Below are positions 43,624-52,829 of a stretch of DNA of 61,353 bases, piece after piece. Made by a program: the position numbers and the translations under genes. Numbering within the stretch: position 1 is the first letter of the stretch; each line of letters starts with the position of its first letter. The DNA comes from Ferrovibrio sp. (GTDB lineage: Bacteria > Pseudomonadota > Alphaproteobacteria > Ferrovibrionales > Ferrovibrionaceae), in NCBI RefSeq assembly GCF_029255545.1, contig NZ_JANLJJ010000115.1, forward strand, positions 12,160-73,512, read 5' to 3'. The notes below the pieces were generated by a model. The model did no database searches. It was given only the letters and a program-made list of their open reading frames with translations, and was not told the origin of the DNA.

Positions 43624-44325
43624 TTATATAGCGCGCGCCAAAGCCTCGGCCAGAAAGGCGCCGCCAAGTTGCAGACCATCGGAATCGATGCCATGGCCCA
43701 GCCCCGGGCAGACATGGAACCGGGCCGGGCAATCGGCATCCGTCAGGCCCTGCAGGGCGGCAAACATCGCCTCGATGGGCACGATGTCGTCGGCATCGCC
43801 ATGGATCAGCAGAATCGGCGGCCGGCTGCGGATTTCCTCGCGCAGGCGGCCGCCCAGCAGGGCACCGGAATAGCCGAGAATCGCGGCCGGAGTTGGCTCG
43901 CGCCGCAGACCGACATGCAACGCCATCATGGTGCCCTGGCTGAAGCCGACCAGCGCCAACCGGTCGCCCGACAGACCATGGCGTTTCAGTTCGGCATCCA
44001 GAAAGGCATCGAGTTGCGGCGCCACGTCCTCGGCGCCGGCCTGCATGGCTGCATAGATCTGGGCCGCATGATGCGGGTCGCGGCGCAACAGTTCGGGATC
44101 GTAACTATCGAGGCCAAACCATTGCCGGCCACCACCCAGGCCGGGCGGAAAACCGAAGATATGCCCGGGCGCATGCGGGGCAACGAAGGCGGCCTGCGGC
44201 AGCAGGCGCTGCCATTGTGCACCGAGTTCGATCAGGTCGTTGCCATCGGCGCCATAGCCATGCAACAGCACGACGAGGTGCCGAGCGCTGCCCTGCAAGG
44301 GCCTGAGCCTGGGCCCATCAATCAT
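43624..44325 (-). CDS. alpha/beta-hydrolase, phospholipase/carboxylesterase family
   Basis: 233 residues. The oxyanion segment is LVVLLHGYGADGNDLIELG, the nucleophile is the serine of LVGFSQGTMMAL, the acid is in HGDADDIVP and the histidine in GLGHGIDSDG. It is a carboxylesterase of the YpfH/acyl-protein thioesterase type acting on short acyl esters; the natural substrate is unknown. Its start overlaps the stop of the upstream DNA glycosylase gene by 4 bp. Confidence 0.9.
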   Translation of the reverse strand: MIDGPRLRPLQGSARHLVVLLHGYGADGNDLIELGAQWQRLLPQAAFVAPHAPGHIFGFPPGLGGGRQWFGLDSYDPELLRRDPHHAAQIYAAMQAGAEDVAPQLDAFLDAELKRHGLSGDRLALVGFSQGTMMALHVGLRREPTPAAILGYSGALLGGRLREEIRSRPPILLIHGDADDIVPIEAMFAALQGLTDADCPARFHVCPGLGHGIDSDGLQLGGAFLAEALARAI

Positions 44326-45017
44326 GGCTTGAGTCCGTTTGCCGCACGATCCGTCGTCAGGCGGTTCTGCGTCACGGCATAATAGCGCCAGAGCAGGCGC
44401 GCGGCGACGCCGCGATGCGGCCGCCAGGCCTCGGCCAGCGCGTCCATCGTTTTCACATCCGGTCGCGCCGGCAGGTCGAACAGTCGCTTCACGGCTTCCT
44501 GCAGTGCCACATCATGGGCCGGCCAGATATCTTCGCGGTCGAGGGCGAACATCAGGAAGATTTCCGCCGTCCAGCGCCCGACGCCCTTTACTTCGGTCAG
44601 CATGGCGATGGCGGCGTGATCGTCCAGTTTTGGCAGGATGCCAAGATCAAGTGCGCCCGATTTCACCGCCCGGGCCATGTTGCGCAGATAGGTCAGCTTC
44701 GGGCCGCTGAGGCCGCAGGCGCGCAGGCGCGGTTCGCTGAGCTTCAGCAGCCGCTCGGCACTGAAGGCGCCATTGGCACGGCCCTGCACGACGGCCTCCA
44801 ACCGGCCCCAGATCGTATTCGCTGCCGCCACCGATATCTGCTGTTCCACCACGATGCGGCAGAGATTCGCGAAATCCGCCGGCCGGCGACGGTCCGACAC
44901 GAAGCCGACCAGTTCGAACGCCTGGGCAAACCTGGCCTCGCGGGCGCAAAGCTGGGCCAGCGCCTGTTGCGTGCGCTTGCGATTATCGGGCTTTGTCTTC
45001 GGCGGAGGCTTTGCCAT
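44322..45017 (-). CDS. DNA-3-methyladenine glycosylase (AlkA type)
   Basis: 231 residues of the HhH-GPD superfamily. The helix-hairpin-helix LTEVKGVGRWTAEIFLMFAL is followed by the catalytic aspartate in IWPAHDVALQEAVKRLF; the N-terminal part contains ICRIVVEQQISVAAANTIWGRLE. It lacks the iron-sulfur cluster cysteines of EndoIII/MutY. It removes alkylated purines from DNA. It precedes the esterase gene with a 4-bp overlap and diverges from gluQRS with 36 bp between the starts. Confidence 0.9.
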   Translation of the reverse strand: MAKPPPKTKPDNRKRTQQALAQLCAREARFAQAFELVGFVSDRRRPADFANLCRIVVEQQISVAAANTIWGRLEAVVQGRANGAFSAERLLKLSEPRLRACGLSGPKLTYLRNMARAVKSGALDLGILPKLDDHAAIAMLTEVKGVGRWTAEIFLMFALDREDIWPAHDVALQEAVKRLFDLPARPDVKTMDALAEAWRPHRGVAARLLWRYYAVTQNRLTTDRAANGLKP

Positions 45018-45053
45018 AAGCTGTCATATCGAATCCTTGCATCAGTCTGACCG

Positions 45054-45935
45054 ATGTCCCCGCTCCTTGTCACGCGCTGCGCCCCGAGCCCGACCGGCTA
45101 CTTGCATCTGGGCCATGCCTATGCCGCCGGAATCGCCTATGCCCGGGCCCGGCAGGCCGGCGGCCGTTTCCTGCTGCGGGTCGAGGATATCGATCTCACC
45201 CGCTGCCGGCCGGAATTCACTTCGGCCATATTCGAGGATCTGGCCTGGCTGGGCCTGCGCTGGGAACAACCGGTGCGCCGCCAATCGGAGCATTTCAGCG
45301 AATACCGCTCAGCCCTCGATGGCCTGCGGGATCGCGGCCTGCTCTATCCCTGCTTCTGCACCCGCAAGCAGATCGCCGCCGAAATCTCGGCCGCCGGGCA
45401 GGCGCCGCATGGCTTCGAAGGCGCGGTTTATCCCGGCACCTGCCGGTATCTGAGCCAGACCGAACGACAGGATCGCACAGCCGCTGGCGAAGCCTATGCC
45501 CTGCGCCTCGATGTGGCGGCAGCCTGCGCCCAGGTTTCCGGCTGGCCGTTACGCTGGCAGGACGAAGCCGCCGGTGAACAGGCCGTGATGCCAGAACTGC
45601 TGCGAAACGGTTTCGGCGATGTGGTGCTGGCCCGCAAGGATACGCCGGCCAGCTACCATCTCTGCGTCACCCATGATGATGCCCTGCAGGGCATCACGCT
45701 GGTCACCCGTGGCGACGACCTTTTCCCCGCAACCCACCTGCATCGCCTGTTGCAGGCTTTGTTCGGCTGGCCAACACCGGCTTACGCCCATCACCGCTTG
45801 CTGACCGACGACAGCGGCGAACGGCTGGCCAAGCGTAAAAATGCACCGTCGCTGCGTGAGTTGCGTGCCGATGGCATGTCGGCCGCACAGGTCTGGCGCA
45901 TGGCTGGCCTCGATGCGGGCCTGTTCGCCGCCTGA
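45054..45935 (+). CDS. gluQ: tRNA glutamyl-Q(34) synthetase
   Basis: 293 residues, the GluQRS length. The class I signature is PSPTGYLHLGHAYAA (HLGH version of HIGH) and the KMSKS equivalent is RLAKRKNAPSL. The zinc-binding set is in YPCFCTRKQ (two Cys), then Y and C in VYPGTCR. It lacks the anticodon-binding domain of GluRS. It charges glutamate onto the queuosine base at position 34 of tRNA-Asp. The stop codon directly abuts the stop of the convergent binding-protein gene. Confidence 0.94.
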   Translation: MSPLLVTRCAPSPTGYLHLGHAYAAGIAYARARQAGGRFLLRVEDIDLTRCRPEFTSAIFEDLAWLGLRWEQPVRRQSEHFSEYRSALDGLRDRGLLYPCFCTRKQIAAEISAAGQAPHGFEGAVYPGTCRYLSQTERQDRTAAGEAYALRLDVAAACAQVSGWPLRWQDEAAGEQAVMPELLRNGFGDVVLARKDTPASYHLCVTHDDALQGITLVTRGDDLFPATHLHRLLQALFGWPTPAYAHHRLLTDDSGERLAKRKNAPSLRELRADGMSAAQVWRMAGLDAGLFAA

Positions 45936-46742
45936 TCAGCGAATGGGCTGTCGCCGCCGGGTTTCGGGATCGAGCCAATCCAGCATGGGCGCCATCCAAG
46001 GACGAGCCGGATTATCCAGGATCAACTGGTCGATCTGATCAATTACACGCTGTCCGCCCGTCGTGCGACTGCAGGTGATGCCACCCCTGATCAGGCTGGG
46101 GATATCGGTGATTGGCAGGCCTGCGATATCGGGAGCCGGTTTCTCCTGGCGTGCCTGCCATGTCGCCTCGAACGGATACAACAAGACCCAGTCCAGCCTT
46201 TTGGCTGCCAGCATCGAAACCATGTTGCTGGTTTTCGCCAGTCGCACCAGCGGTGCGGACTGCAGCAAAGCGTCCAGCATTGCTCCGTATGACCGATTGT
46301 CGTTGATCCCGCCTTTCAGCCTGTCCTGCGACAACAGGCGCCGCATCTCAATGCTGCCATCCGTCCGGCGGAAATCGCCAAAGGTCCGGACATCATCGGC
46401 CCTCACCACCAGGGCCAGGGCCGGCATATGCATGAAGTCGTGGCTGATCAGGAATTGGCCTTCGCGCGCCGGGGTGCGGGCCAGGCCACTGGCACAGACC
46501 GTGATGTCCTGACGTTCCATGGTCTTGAGCAGCCGGCCCAGCGGCAAGCTCTGAACGTGGTGCGCATAGCCCGGCAGATGTTCGAGAAGCCAGCCCAGCG
46601 CCTGATCACCGAAACCATGGCTCCGGGACGTGAAAACCGGCGGCCACTCCGTTTTCAGCCAGAGCACTGCATCCTGTGCTTTGACCCCAGCGGGCAGCAG
46701 ACCAATTCCAAACAGAACCAGAATGAATACCAGACGATGCAT
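45936..46742 (-). CDS. periplasmic solute-binding-like protein (TIGR02285-like)
   Basis: 268 residues from MHRLVFILVLFGIGLLPAGVKA, which gives a signal peptide cut near residue 22; the frame is open 22 codons further but that extension lacks a signal peptide. The mature part reads as a type II periplasmic-binding fold (WLKTEWPPVFTSRSHGFGDQALGWLLEHLPGY, later GGINDNRSYGAMLDALL and AKRLDWVLLYPFEA). It fits a family of 'conserved hypothetical' proteins related to amino-acid-binding proteins but without cognate permease genes; none lies nearby. The ligand is unknown. Confidence 0.75.
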   Translation of the reverse strand: MHRLVFILVLFGIGLLPAGVKAQDAVLWLKTEWPPVFTSRSHGFGDQALGWLLEHLPGYAHHVQSLPLGRLLKTMERQDITVCASGLARTPAREGQFLISHDFMHMPALALVVRADDVRTFGDFRRTDGSIEMRRLLSQDRLKGGINDNRSYGAMLDALLQSAPLVRLAKTSNMVSMLAAKRLDWVLLYPFEATWQARQEKPAPDIAGLPITDIPSLIRGGITCSRTTGGQRVIDQIDQLILDNPARPWMAPMLDWLDPETRRRQPIR

Positions 46743-46787
46743 ACTGCTTTCAGTAGCATTTGGACTGGTGACATTCACAGATTTAGA

Positions 46788-46818
46788 TTTAAAAGACCGG
46801 GAGGCCACAGCTTCCCGG
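46788..46818 (-). terminator. intrinsic terminator of the PagL-like gene
   Basis: On the minus strand CCGGGAAGC and GCCTCCCGG pair (one mismatch) around TGTG and are followed by TCTTTTAAAT. The hairpin begins 18 bases after the stop of the gene ending at 46836. Confidence 0.85.
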
Positions 46819-46835
46819 CCCCACTTACGTGGTGA

Positions 46836-47354
46836 TCAGCGCCCGCCGAGCGGCAGGGCGTAGGTCAGGAACAATGTTTCGACGCCCGGATTGCTGTCAT
46901 AAATGCTGGCATTCGACATATGGCTGAACCCGATGCCGAAACGCGAACGGTTGTCGAAGCGATAGCTCAATTCAAGCTGCGACTTGAACTCGATGGCGCC
47001 GCCGAGATCCTTGCCGTCACCCTTGCGATAGATGCCGGGAGCAAAACTGGGGGTCAGCACCCAGCGGCGGCCGAGATAGACATCGACCAGCACGCCGGCA
47101 TAGCCATAGGCGGCCTCGTCGCTGGTTGCCATGGCGCCAATGAATGGCTTGAAAATCCACAGCTTCTTGTCGTGGCGGTATTCCAGCCGACCTTCGAAGG
47201 CCTCGTTATCATCCAAAATATCATGATAACCGGCACTGAATGCCAGAAAGGCTGGATCGTCACCACCTTTGGCCGTTTGAGCGGCGAGCGGACCACCCAT
47301 GAAAACCGCAGCAAAAAACGCCACTGCGGCACTGAACCATGTGCTGCTACGCAT
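46836..47354 (-). CDS. pagL: lipid A 3-O-deacylase (PagL-like)
   Basis: 172 residues with a signal peptide cut near residue 25 (GPLAAQ). The mature protein alternates hydrophobic and polar residues as expected of an eight-stranded outer-membrane barrel and ends in an aromatic/hydrophobic strand (TLFLTYALPLGGR). The catalytic triad is H145, S147 and E159 in GFSHMSNASIYDSNPGVE, with the same H+2 and H+14 spacing as Pseudomonas PagL. It removes the 3-O acyl chain of lipid A. It diverges from the DUF2459 gene and has its own terminator. Confidence 0.88.
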   Translation of the reverse strand: MRSSTWFSAAVAFFAAVFMGGPLAAQTAKGGDDPAFLAFSAGYHDILDDNEAFEGRLEYRHDKKLWIFKPFIGAMATSDEAAYGYAGVLVDVYLGRRWVLTPSFAPGIYRKGDGKDLGGAIEFKSQLELSYRFDNRSRFGIGFSHMSNASIYDSNPGVETLFLTYALPLGGR

Positions 47355-47507
47355 GCGCTACCCCCCACATCCCGACCGACGGGCCGGTATCCCCCATGAA
47401 TATCTGTTGGATAGTAGCCAGGACGACAATCCCCGCAAGGGTTTATCGCTGGACCATCTTTTGCGCCATGCACCATTCTTGCCACATTTGCCCGGCAGAA
47501 AGCCGCC

Positions 47508-48215
47508 ATGCGATTCCTGCGCCGCGCCATCCTGATCCTTGTCCTCGTCGCCCTGGCCCTGCCCGCCGCATACGGCCTGGCTGCCTTGCTGCTGGGCCTG
47601 CTGCCTGCCCCGCATCGCGCCCCGCTGCCGGACCAGGCCAGGATACCGATCTATCTGATCTCGAATGGCTGGCATGTCTGGCTGGCCCTTCCCATGGGGC
47701 AGGAAGCGGGACGCCCGGGGGAAGGCACATGGGAGAACTGGCTGGGTGACCAGGCCCCCCGCGCCGAGGAAAACACTGCCGATTACGTTGCCTTTGGCTG
47801 GGGCGACCGCGATTTCTACCTCAAAACCCGGCGGCCGGCCGATCTGCGCCCCGATCTGGCCTTTGCCGCCCTGCTTGGCCGTGGCCCGGCCGCCATGCAT
47901 GTCATGCGCATCCGTCAACCGACTACCCGGCCGGACAATCCCGGCCAGGACCGCATTCGGCAGTTGGATATAGATCCCCTGCAATATCATGCCCTGGCGG
48001 CATATATCCGATCCGGATTCGCGGCCGACTCGGGTGGGCGGCCACGACGGATTCCGGGAGCCAGCTTCAGCGGACATGATGCCTTCTACGAGGCGACCGG
48101 CCGCTACAGTCCGATCCGAACCTGCAACGAGTGGATCGGCGCCGGCCTGCGGGCTGCCGGCCTGCCAGCCGGCTGGTGGACCCCCTTCCCCTTCGGCCTG
48201 ATGGGGGGAGGCTGA
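47508..48215 (+). CDS. DUF2459 (TIGR02117) family protein
   Basis: 235 residues. One N-terminal membrane helix (about residues 7-33) is followed by a domain with [31 protein letters not shown] and the cysteine-containing [21 protein letters not shown]...TPFPFGLM. The conserved His, the Asp of GWGD and the Cys of TCNEW suggest a papain/NlpC-like hydrolase fold, as proposed for this family, but no activity is established. It faces outwards if the helix is a signal anchor. It ends 143 bp before gap. Confidence 0.8.
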   Translation: MRFLRRAILILVLVALALPAAYGLAALLLGLLPAPHRAPLPDQARIPIYLISNGWHVWLALPMGQEAGRPGEGTWENWLGDQAPRAEENTADYVAFGWGDRDFYLKTRRPADLRPDLAFAALLGRGPAAMHVMRIRQPTTRPDNPGQDRIRQLDIDPLQYHALAAYIRSGFAADSGGRPRRIPGASFSGHDAFYEATGRYSPIRTCNEWIGAGLRAAGLPAGWWTPFPFGLMGGG

Positions 48216-48358
48216 AAACCCATGTTTACCGCCGTGACAACCCCGGGCTCGCCTTGCGACTCAGGCTTAAAGGGGCTAAACCCAGCCCCGAAAAAAGGAC
48301 GGTTCCGGGCGCCCGGCGCCCACCCGCTCGCCACGCCATTCCATCGGAGAACAAAACC

Positions 48359-49363
48359 ATGACGGTTCGGGTTGCGATTAACGGTTTCGGCCGCATCGGC
48401 CGCAATGTCCTGCGTGCGATCATCGAGAGCGGCCGCACCGATATCGAAGTGGTCGGCATCAACGATCTCGGCCCGGTCGAGACCAACGCCCACCTGTTTC
48501 GTTATGACAGCGTACATGGCCGCTTCAATGGCGAGGTCAAAACCAAGGCCGACGCCATCGATGTCGGTCGTGGCTGGATCAAGGTGACCGCCGAACGTGA
48601 CCCGGCCAAGCTGCCGTGGAAGGAGCTGAAGGTCGACATCGCGATGGAATGCACCGGCATCTTCACCGACAAGGAGAAGGCTGCCCTGCACCTGACCGCC
48701 GGCGCCCGTAAAGTGCTGGTCTCCGCGCCGGCCACCAATGCCGACCTGACCGTCGTCTACGGCGTGAACCATGACCAGCTGAAGGCCGAGCATACCATCG
48801 TCTCGAATGCCTCCTGCACCACCAACTGCTTGGCGCCCGTCGCCTTTGTGCTCGATGCCGCCGTTGGCATCGAGAAGGGCTACATGACCACGATCCATGC
48901 CTATACCGGCGACCAGCCGACGCTGGATACCATGCACAAGGATCTCTATCGCGCCCGCGCCGCGGCGCTCTCCATGATCCCGACCACCACTGGCGCGGCC
49001 AAGGCTGTCGGCCTAGTGCTGCCGTCGCTGAAGGGCAAGCTGGATGGTTCGTCAATCCGTGTGCCGACCCCGAACGTGTCGCTGATCGACTTCAAGTTCA
49101 TCGCCAAGCGCAACACCACGGTGGAAGAAGTCAACGAGGCCATGAAGAAGGCCGCCGCCGGCCAATTGAAGGGCATCCTCGGCATCAATGACCAGCCGCT
49201 GGTGTCCAGCGACTTCAATCACAATCCCGCCAGCTCGACCTTCGACGTCAAGCAGACCCAGGTGATGGAGGGCAATCTGGTGCGTGTGGTGTCGTGGTAC
49301 GACAACGAGTGGGGCTTCTCCAATCGCATGTCGGATACCGCGGTGGCGATGGCCAAGCTCTGA
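48359..49363 (+). CDS. gap: type I glyceraldehyde-3-phosphate dehydrogenase
   Basis: 334 residues from [20 protein letters not shown]; the open frame to 48131 runs through the upstream gene and is not used. NAD motif NGFGRIG (8-14), INDLGPVE near 35-42 and the catalytic C153 in [12 protein letters not shown]. It interconverts glyceraldehyde-3-phosphate and 1,3-bisphosphoglycerate. It heads a gap-pgk-fba operon. The 143-bp leader contains a 6-bp hairpin (48272-48289) of unclear meaning. Confidence 0.97.
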   Translation: MTVRVAINGFGRIGRNVLRAIIESGRTDIEVVGINDLGPVETNAHLFRYDSVHGRFNGEVKTKADAIDVGRGWIKVTAERDPAKLPWKELKVDIAMECTGIFTDKEKAALHLTAGARKVLVSAPATNADLTVVYGVNHDQLKAEHTIVSNASCTTNCLAPVAFVLDAAVGIEKGYMTTIHAYTGDQPTLDTMHKDLYRARAAALSMIPTTTGAAKAVGLVLPSLKGKLDGSSIRVPTPNVSLIDFKFIAKRNTTVEEVNEAMKKAAAGQLKGILGINDQPLVSSDFNHNPASSTFDVKQTQVMEGNLVRVVSWYDNEWGFSNRMSDTAVAMAKL

Positions 49364-49387
49364 GCCGGACGCGAGGAGCCCGCAACC

Positions 49388-50584
49388 ATGGCCCATTTCC
49401 GCACGCTCGACGATGTTGATGTCGCCGGCAAGACGGTACTGACCCGCGTCGATCTCAACGTCCCGATGAAGGATGGCCGGATCACCGACGACCTGCGCAT
49501 CAGCCGCATCCTGCCCACTCTGCATGAATTGTCGCGCAAGGGCGCCAAGGTCGTGGTGCTGTCGCATTTCGGCCGGCCGGACGGCAAGGCGGTGCCCGAG
49601 ATGTCGTTGAAGCCGGTGGCCGCCGCGCTGGCGACCGCGCTGGGCTCCTCGATCGCTTTCGCCGAAGATTGCGTCGGCGAGGCGCCGAAGCAGGCGATTG
49701 CCAGGCTGAAGGCCGGAGGCGTCGTGCTGCTGGAGAATACCCGCTTCCACGCCGAGGAAGAGAAGAACGACGCTGGCTTTGCCAAACAGATGGCAGCACT
49801 GGGAGATGTTTACGTCAACGACGCCTTCTCCTGCGCCCATCGCGCCCATGTCTCGACCGAGGCGTTGGCCCATCTGCTGCCGGCCTATGCTGGTCGCAAC
49901 ATGGAAGTCGAACTGAAGCATCTCGAGGCGGCCCTGGTGGCGCCTGAGAAGCCGGTGGCTGCCGTGATCGGCGGCGCCAAGGTATCGACCAAGCTGGAAC
50001 TGCTGGGCAACCTGCTGGGCAAGGTCGACAAGATCATCATCGGCGGCGGCATGGCGAACACCTTCCTGTTCGCCCAGGGCCGCGAGGTCGGCAAAAGCCT
50101 GTGCGAGAAGAACATGGCCGACACCGCGCGCGACATCCTGCGCGATGCGGTCACGCGCGGCTGCGCCATCATCCTGCCCGACGACGTGGTGGTGGCCCGC
50201 GAATTAAGGCAGGGAGCGCCTAGCAAGGTGGTGCCCTCCGACCGTGTCCCGGCCGACCAGATGATCCTGGATATCGGCCCGGTCGCCGCGGCCCGCCTTG
50301 GCACCATCCTCGCCGATTGCCGCACGCTGGTGTGGAACGGCCCGCTTGGCGCCTTCGAGACTCCCCCCTTCGATGCCGGCACCGTGACCGTGGCGCGTAC
50401 TGCCGCGGCGCTGACCGCGTCGGGCCGCCTGCTCAGCGTGGCCGGCGGCGGTGACACCGTGGCCGCTCTGCGCCATGCCGGCGTGGCGGAGGAATTCTCC
50501 TATGTTTCCACGGCGGGCGGCGCCTTCCTGGAATGGCTGGAAGGCAAGGAACTGCCGGGCGTGGCTGCGCTGGCGGCAAAATAA
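49388..50584 (+). CDS. pgk: phosphoglycerate kinase
   Basis: 398 residues, complete. Recognisable blocks are [17 protein letters not shown] at the N-terminus, [35 protein letters not shown] and, in the nucleotide domain, [15 protein letters not shown] and [12 protein letters not shown]. Ribosome site CGAGGAG precedes the ATG. It follows gap by 24 bp and precedes the aldolase gene by 54 bp in the usual glycolysis/gluconeogenesis operon. Confidence 0.97.
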   Translation: MAHFRTLDDVDVAGKTVLTRVDLNVPMKDGRITDDLRISRILPTLHELSRKGAKVVVLSHFGRPDGKAVPEMSLKPVAAALATALGSSIAFAEDCVGEAPKQAIARLKAGGVVLLENTRFHAEEEKNDAGFAKQMAALGDVYVNDAFSCAHRAHVSTEALAHLLPAYAGRNMEVELKHLEAALVAPEKPVAAVIGGAKVSTKLELLGNLLGKVDKIIIGGGMANTFLFAQGREVGKSLCEKNMADTARDILRDAVTRGCAIILPDDVVVARELRQGAPSKVVPSDRVPADQMILDIGPVAAARLGTILADCRTLVWNGPLGAFETPPFDAGTVTVARTAAALTASGRLLSVAGGGDTVAALRHAGVAEEFSYVSTAGGAFLEWLEGKELPGVAALAAK

Positions 50585-50638
50585 TCGCGTGCTAGAGTCC
50601 CCGGCATCCGGGAAATCGAAAGAAGCTTTTGGGAGCTG

Positions 50639-51682
50639 ATGACAATGAACCTCACCGAACTCAACATGATTGCCAAGGGCATGGTCGCCACCGGCAAGGG
50701 CATCCTGGCCGCCGACGAAAGCACCGGCACCATCGAGAAGCGCTTTGCCAGCATCAGCGTCGCCTCAACCGAGGAGAACCGCCGCGACTATCGCGAGATG
50801 CTGTTCACTGCCGCAGGCGCCGAGCAGTATATCTCCGGCGTCATCCTCTATGACGAAACCCTGCGCCAGAAAGCCAAGGACGGCACCCCGCTGGTCGATA
50901 TTTTGAACAAGCGCGGCATCATCCCGGGCATTAAGGTCGACAAGGGCGTGCAGACCCTGCCGGGCAGCGATGGCGAGAAAATCACCGAGGGCCTCGATGG
51001 CCTGGCCAAGCGCATGGCTGAATACCATCAGCTCGGCGCCCGCTTCGCCAAATGGCGCGCCGTGCTGAGCATCGATGCTGCCACCGGCAAACCGAGCCGG
51101 CAGTGCCTGGTCGCCAACGCCGAGGCGCTGGCCCGCTATGCCGGCATCTGCCAGACCGCCAACATCGTGCCGATCGTCGAGCCGGAAATCCTGATGGACG
51201 GCTCCCACGACCTGGCCACCAGCTTCGCCGCCACCGAGCGGACCCTGCATACCGTGTTTGAGCAGTTGTCCCTGCATAACGTGGCCTTCGAAGGCATGAT
51301 CCTGAAGCCGAACATGGTGATCCAGGGCGAGCAGGCCAAGGTGCATGCCAGCGTCGAAGAAGTGGCGGACGCCACCGTGAAGGTGCTGCTGCGTTGCGTG
51401 CCGGCCGCCGTGCCGGGCATTGCCTTCCTGTCGGGCGGCCAGTCGGATGAAGCCGCCTCGGCCCATCTTGGCGCCATGAATGCCCGCCATCCGAAGCTGC
51501 CCTGGAAGCTCACCTTCTCCTACGGCCGCGCCCTGCAGGCCCTGCCGCTGAAGCTGTGGGGTGGCAAGGCCGCCAACGTGCCGAACGCGCAGAAGGGTTA
51601 CCTGCATCGCGCCAAGCTGAACGGCCTGGCCGCGGTGGGCAAATACGACCCGAAGCTGGAGCAGGATTTTAAGGCGGCCTGA
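50639..51682 (+). CDS. fbaB: class I fructose-bisphosphate aldolase
   Basis: 347 residues of the animal-type class I aldolase: GILAADESTGTIEKRF near 21-36, ILYDETLRQ, PGIKVDKGVQTL, and the Schiff-base lysine K223 in GMILKPNMV; FLSGGQSDEAASAHL binds phosphate. The C-terminal tail is shorter than in eukaryotes. It cleaves or forms fructose-1,6-bisphosphate without metal. The start could be Met1 or Met3; GGGAG precedes both. The last gene of the gap-pgk-fba operon, it is followed by a strong terminator. Confidence 0.95.
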   Translation: MTMNLTELNMIAKGMVATGKGILAADESTGTIEKRFASISVASTEENRRDYREMLFTAAGAEQYISGVILYDETLRQKAKDGTPLVDILNKRGIIPGIKVDKGVQTLPGSDGEKITEGLDGLAKRMAEYHQLGARFAKWRAVLSIDAATGKPSRQCLVANAEALARYAGICQTANIVPIVEPEILMDGSHDLATSFAATERTLHTVFEQLSLHNVAFEGMILKPNMVIQGEQAKVHASVEEVADATVKVLLRCVPAAVPGIAFLSGGQSDEAASAHLGAMNARHPKLPWKLTFSYGRALQALPLKLWGGKAANVPNAQKGYLHRAKLNGLAAVGKYDPKLEQDFKAA

Positions 51683-51708
51683 TCCACCGCCCGACCGGCT
51701 GAAAACAG

Positions 51709-51741
51709 ACGGCCCCGGCAGCGATGCCGGGGCCGTTTTCG
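51709..51741 (+). terminator. intrinsic terminator of the gap-pgk-fba operon
   Basis: A 12-bp perfect stem (from ACGGCCCCGGCA to TGCCGGGGCCGT) closes on a GCGA loop and is followed by TTTCGTTTG. It lies 27 bases after the aldolase stop. Confidence 0.93.
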
Positions 51742-51762
51742 TTTGTTAGTGTGGCGCGACGC

Positions 51763-52236
51763 TTACGCCGCCTTGGGCTGCGCGTCGATCACCGTGGCGC
51801 CAAGGGCATTGCTGCCGATTGGAATCTGGCGCGGCTTCTTGGCTTCCGGCACCTCGCGCTTCAGCGCGATATGCAGCAGGCCATCATTCAGCTCGGCCCC
51901 CACCACCTTCACGGTGTCGGCCAGTTCGAAGCGACGCTCGAACGCGCGACGGGCGATGCCGCGATGCAGATAGGCCACTTCGGTTTCGACTGCCTGCTCG
52001 GCCGCCTTGCCGGTGATCAGCAGGCTGTTTTCCTTCACTGTCACTTCAAGCTCTTCCGGCTTGAAGCCGGCCACCGCCATGGTGATGCGATAAGCATCTT
52101 CGCCGCGTTTCTCAATATTGTAGGGCGGGTAGCTGGGCGCGGCGTCGTCAGCGCGGTTGGCCAGCTCGAACAGCCGGTTCACATGGTCGAAACCAACGCT
52201 GGACCGCAGCAACGGGGCAAAATCAAAAGCACGCAT
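51763..52236 (-). CDS. Hsp20-family small heat-shock protein
   Basis: 157 residues from MRAFDFAPLLRSSVGFDHVNRLFE. The start at 52236 has AGGAGG 8 bases upstream; the open frame continues far into the leader but is not used. The alpha-crystallin domain runs from about YPPYNIEKRGEDAYRITMAVAGFKPEELEV to ADTVKVVGAELNDGLLHIALKREVPE, and a C-terminal IPI motif (KPRQIPIG) mediates oligomer contacts. It is an IbpA-like holdase that keeps unfolded proteins soluble. A ROSE-like leader suggests temperature-controlled translation. Confidence 0.93.
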   Translation of the reverse strand: MRAFDFAPLLRSSVGFDHVNRLFELANRADDAAPSYPPYNIEKRGEDAYRITMAVAGFKPEELEVTVKENSLLITGKAAEQAVETEVAYLHRGIARRAFERRFELADTVKVVGAELNDGLLHIALKREVPEAKKPRQIPIGSNALGATVIDAQPKAA

Positions 52237-52362
52237 GGTGTCATCCTCCTGAAGCGATGCATCCGGTTCACGATCCGCAACCTGCCGGATCGCCGTGATC
52301 GTCCGGGCCCCGAGGGCACCCGGCACAGCAGGGATGTAGGAAGGGGAAATCCGGGGTTCAAG
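52237..52362 (-). promoter_or_regulatory. ROSE-like RNA thermometer leader with weak heat-shock promoter
   Basis: On the minus strand, CTTGAA (52362-52357) and CCCCTT (52346-52341) resemble a sigma-32 promoter, although the 10-bp spacing is short. The leader would be about 90 nt. Near its end, TCGCT (52257-52253) lies two bases before the AGGAGG site (52250-52245), flanked by CATC and GATG. This is the ROSE arrangement, in which a UYGCU element pairs with the Shine-Dalgarno sequence through an internal G-G pair. A second stem ATCCGG/CCGGAT lies just upstream. Heat would open the ribosome site. Confidence 0.55.
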
Positions 52363-52379
52363 AGGGGCGGCAACCGCCC

Positions 52380-52646
52380 TCACCCGATCGAAATCGGATA
52401 CCATTTAAACTCGGTGAGCGCGCGGCCGCGCAGAATATCCACCACATGCTTGGGCCCGACGAATTCGGGCGCCAGATTGATGCCCTGGGCGGCCAGCACC
52501 AGAGTGGAATTCTTGAACAGGGGTTTCATCGCCGCCAGAGAGCGCGCTGCCATCTCGTCTGTCGCGATGGCAGAGTAGGAGACATAGATGAGGGTGATAA
52601 TCTCGTTGCCGAGCTTGATCGAGGCGGATTGATAAACCTGGGCCAT
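52380..52646 (-). CDS. small conserved-looking protein of unknown function
   Basis: 88 residues (MAQVYQSASIKLGNEIITLIYVSY...), with no recognised domain, signal peptide or membrane segment. The pattern of short beta-like strands (EIITLIYVSYSAI, STLVLAAQGIN) and a helix (ATDEMAARSLAAMKPLF) looks like a folded protein. There is no obvious Shine-Dalgarno site. A 13-bp palindrome (52679-52691) lies 33 bp upstream and may be part of its promoter. It could be co-transcribed with the Hsp20 gene 143 bp downstream, but the heat-shock leader argues for separate control. Confidence 0.55.
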   Translation of the reverse strand: MAQVYQSASIKLGNEIITLIYVSYSAIATDEMAARSLAAMKPLFKNSTLVLAAQGINLAPEFVGPKHVVDILRGRALTEFKWYPISIG

Positions 52647-52678
52647 CGGCGCGGTCTTGTTGCCCGTTATGTCGTCGT

Positions 52679-52691
52679 TGTCAGCCTGACA
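52679..52691. promoter_or_regulatory. 13-bp palindrome upstream of the small unknown gene
   Basis: TGTCAG-C-CTGACA is a perfect inverted repeat in the gap between the 88-residue gene and the L31 terminator. It may be an operator. No partner is known and the arms are short, so chance is possible. Confidence 0.3.
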
Positions 52692-52763
52692 GGGATATCA
52701 GCCGCAGCGTTAAAGAAAAGTGAGAAAATACCGAGGGGTATTTGGGGTGGTCGTTGCGGGCAA

Positions 52764-52788
52764 CAAAAAAGCGGCCCGTCTGGGCCGC
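52764..52788 (-). terminator. intrinsic terminator of rpmE
   Basis: On the minus strand GCGGCCC and GGGCCGC pair around AGAC and are followed by TTTTTTG. It lies 41 bp after the rpmE stop. Confidence 0.93.
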
Positions 52789-52829
52789 CTTCGTCCCGGG
52801 TATATCCCGGAAAATAATCCGCCTACGAC

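Noticed and set aside
48272-48289. Attenuator or riboswitch in the gap leader
   Set aside because: The 6-bp stem is followed by A-residues rather than a T-run, and I recognise no riboswitch core; it may be chance in GC-rich DNA.
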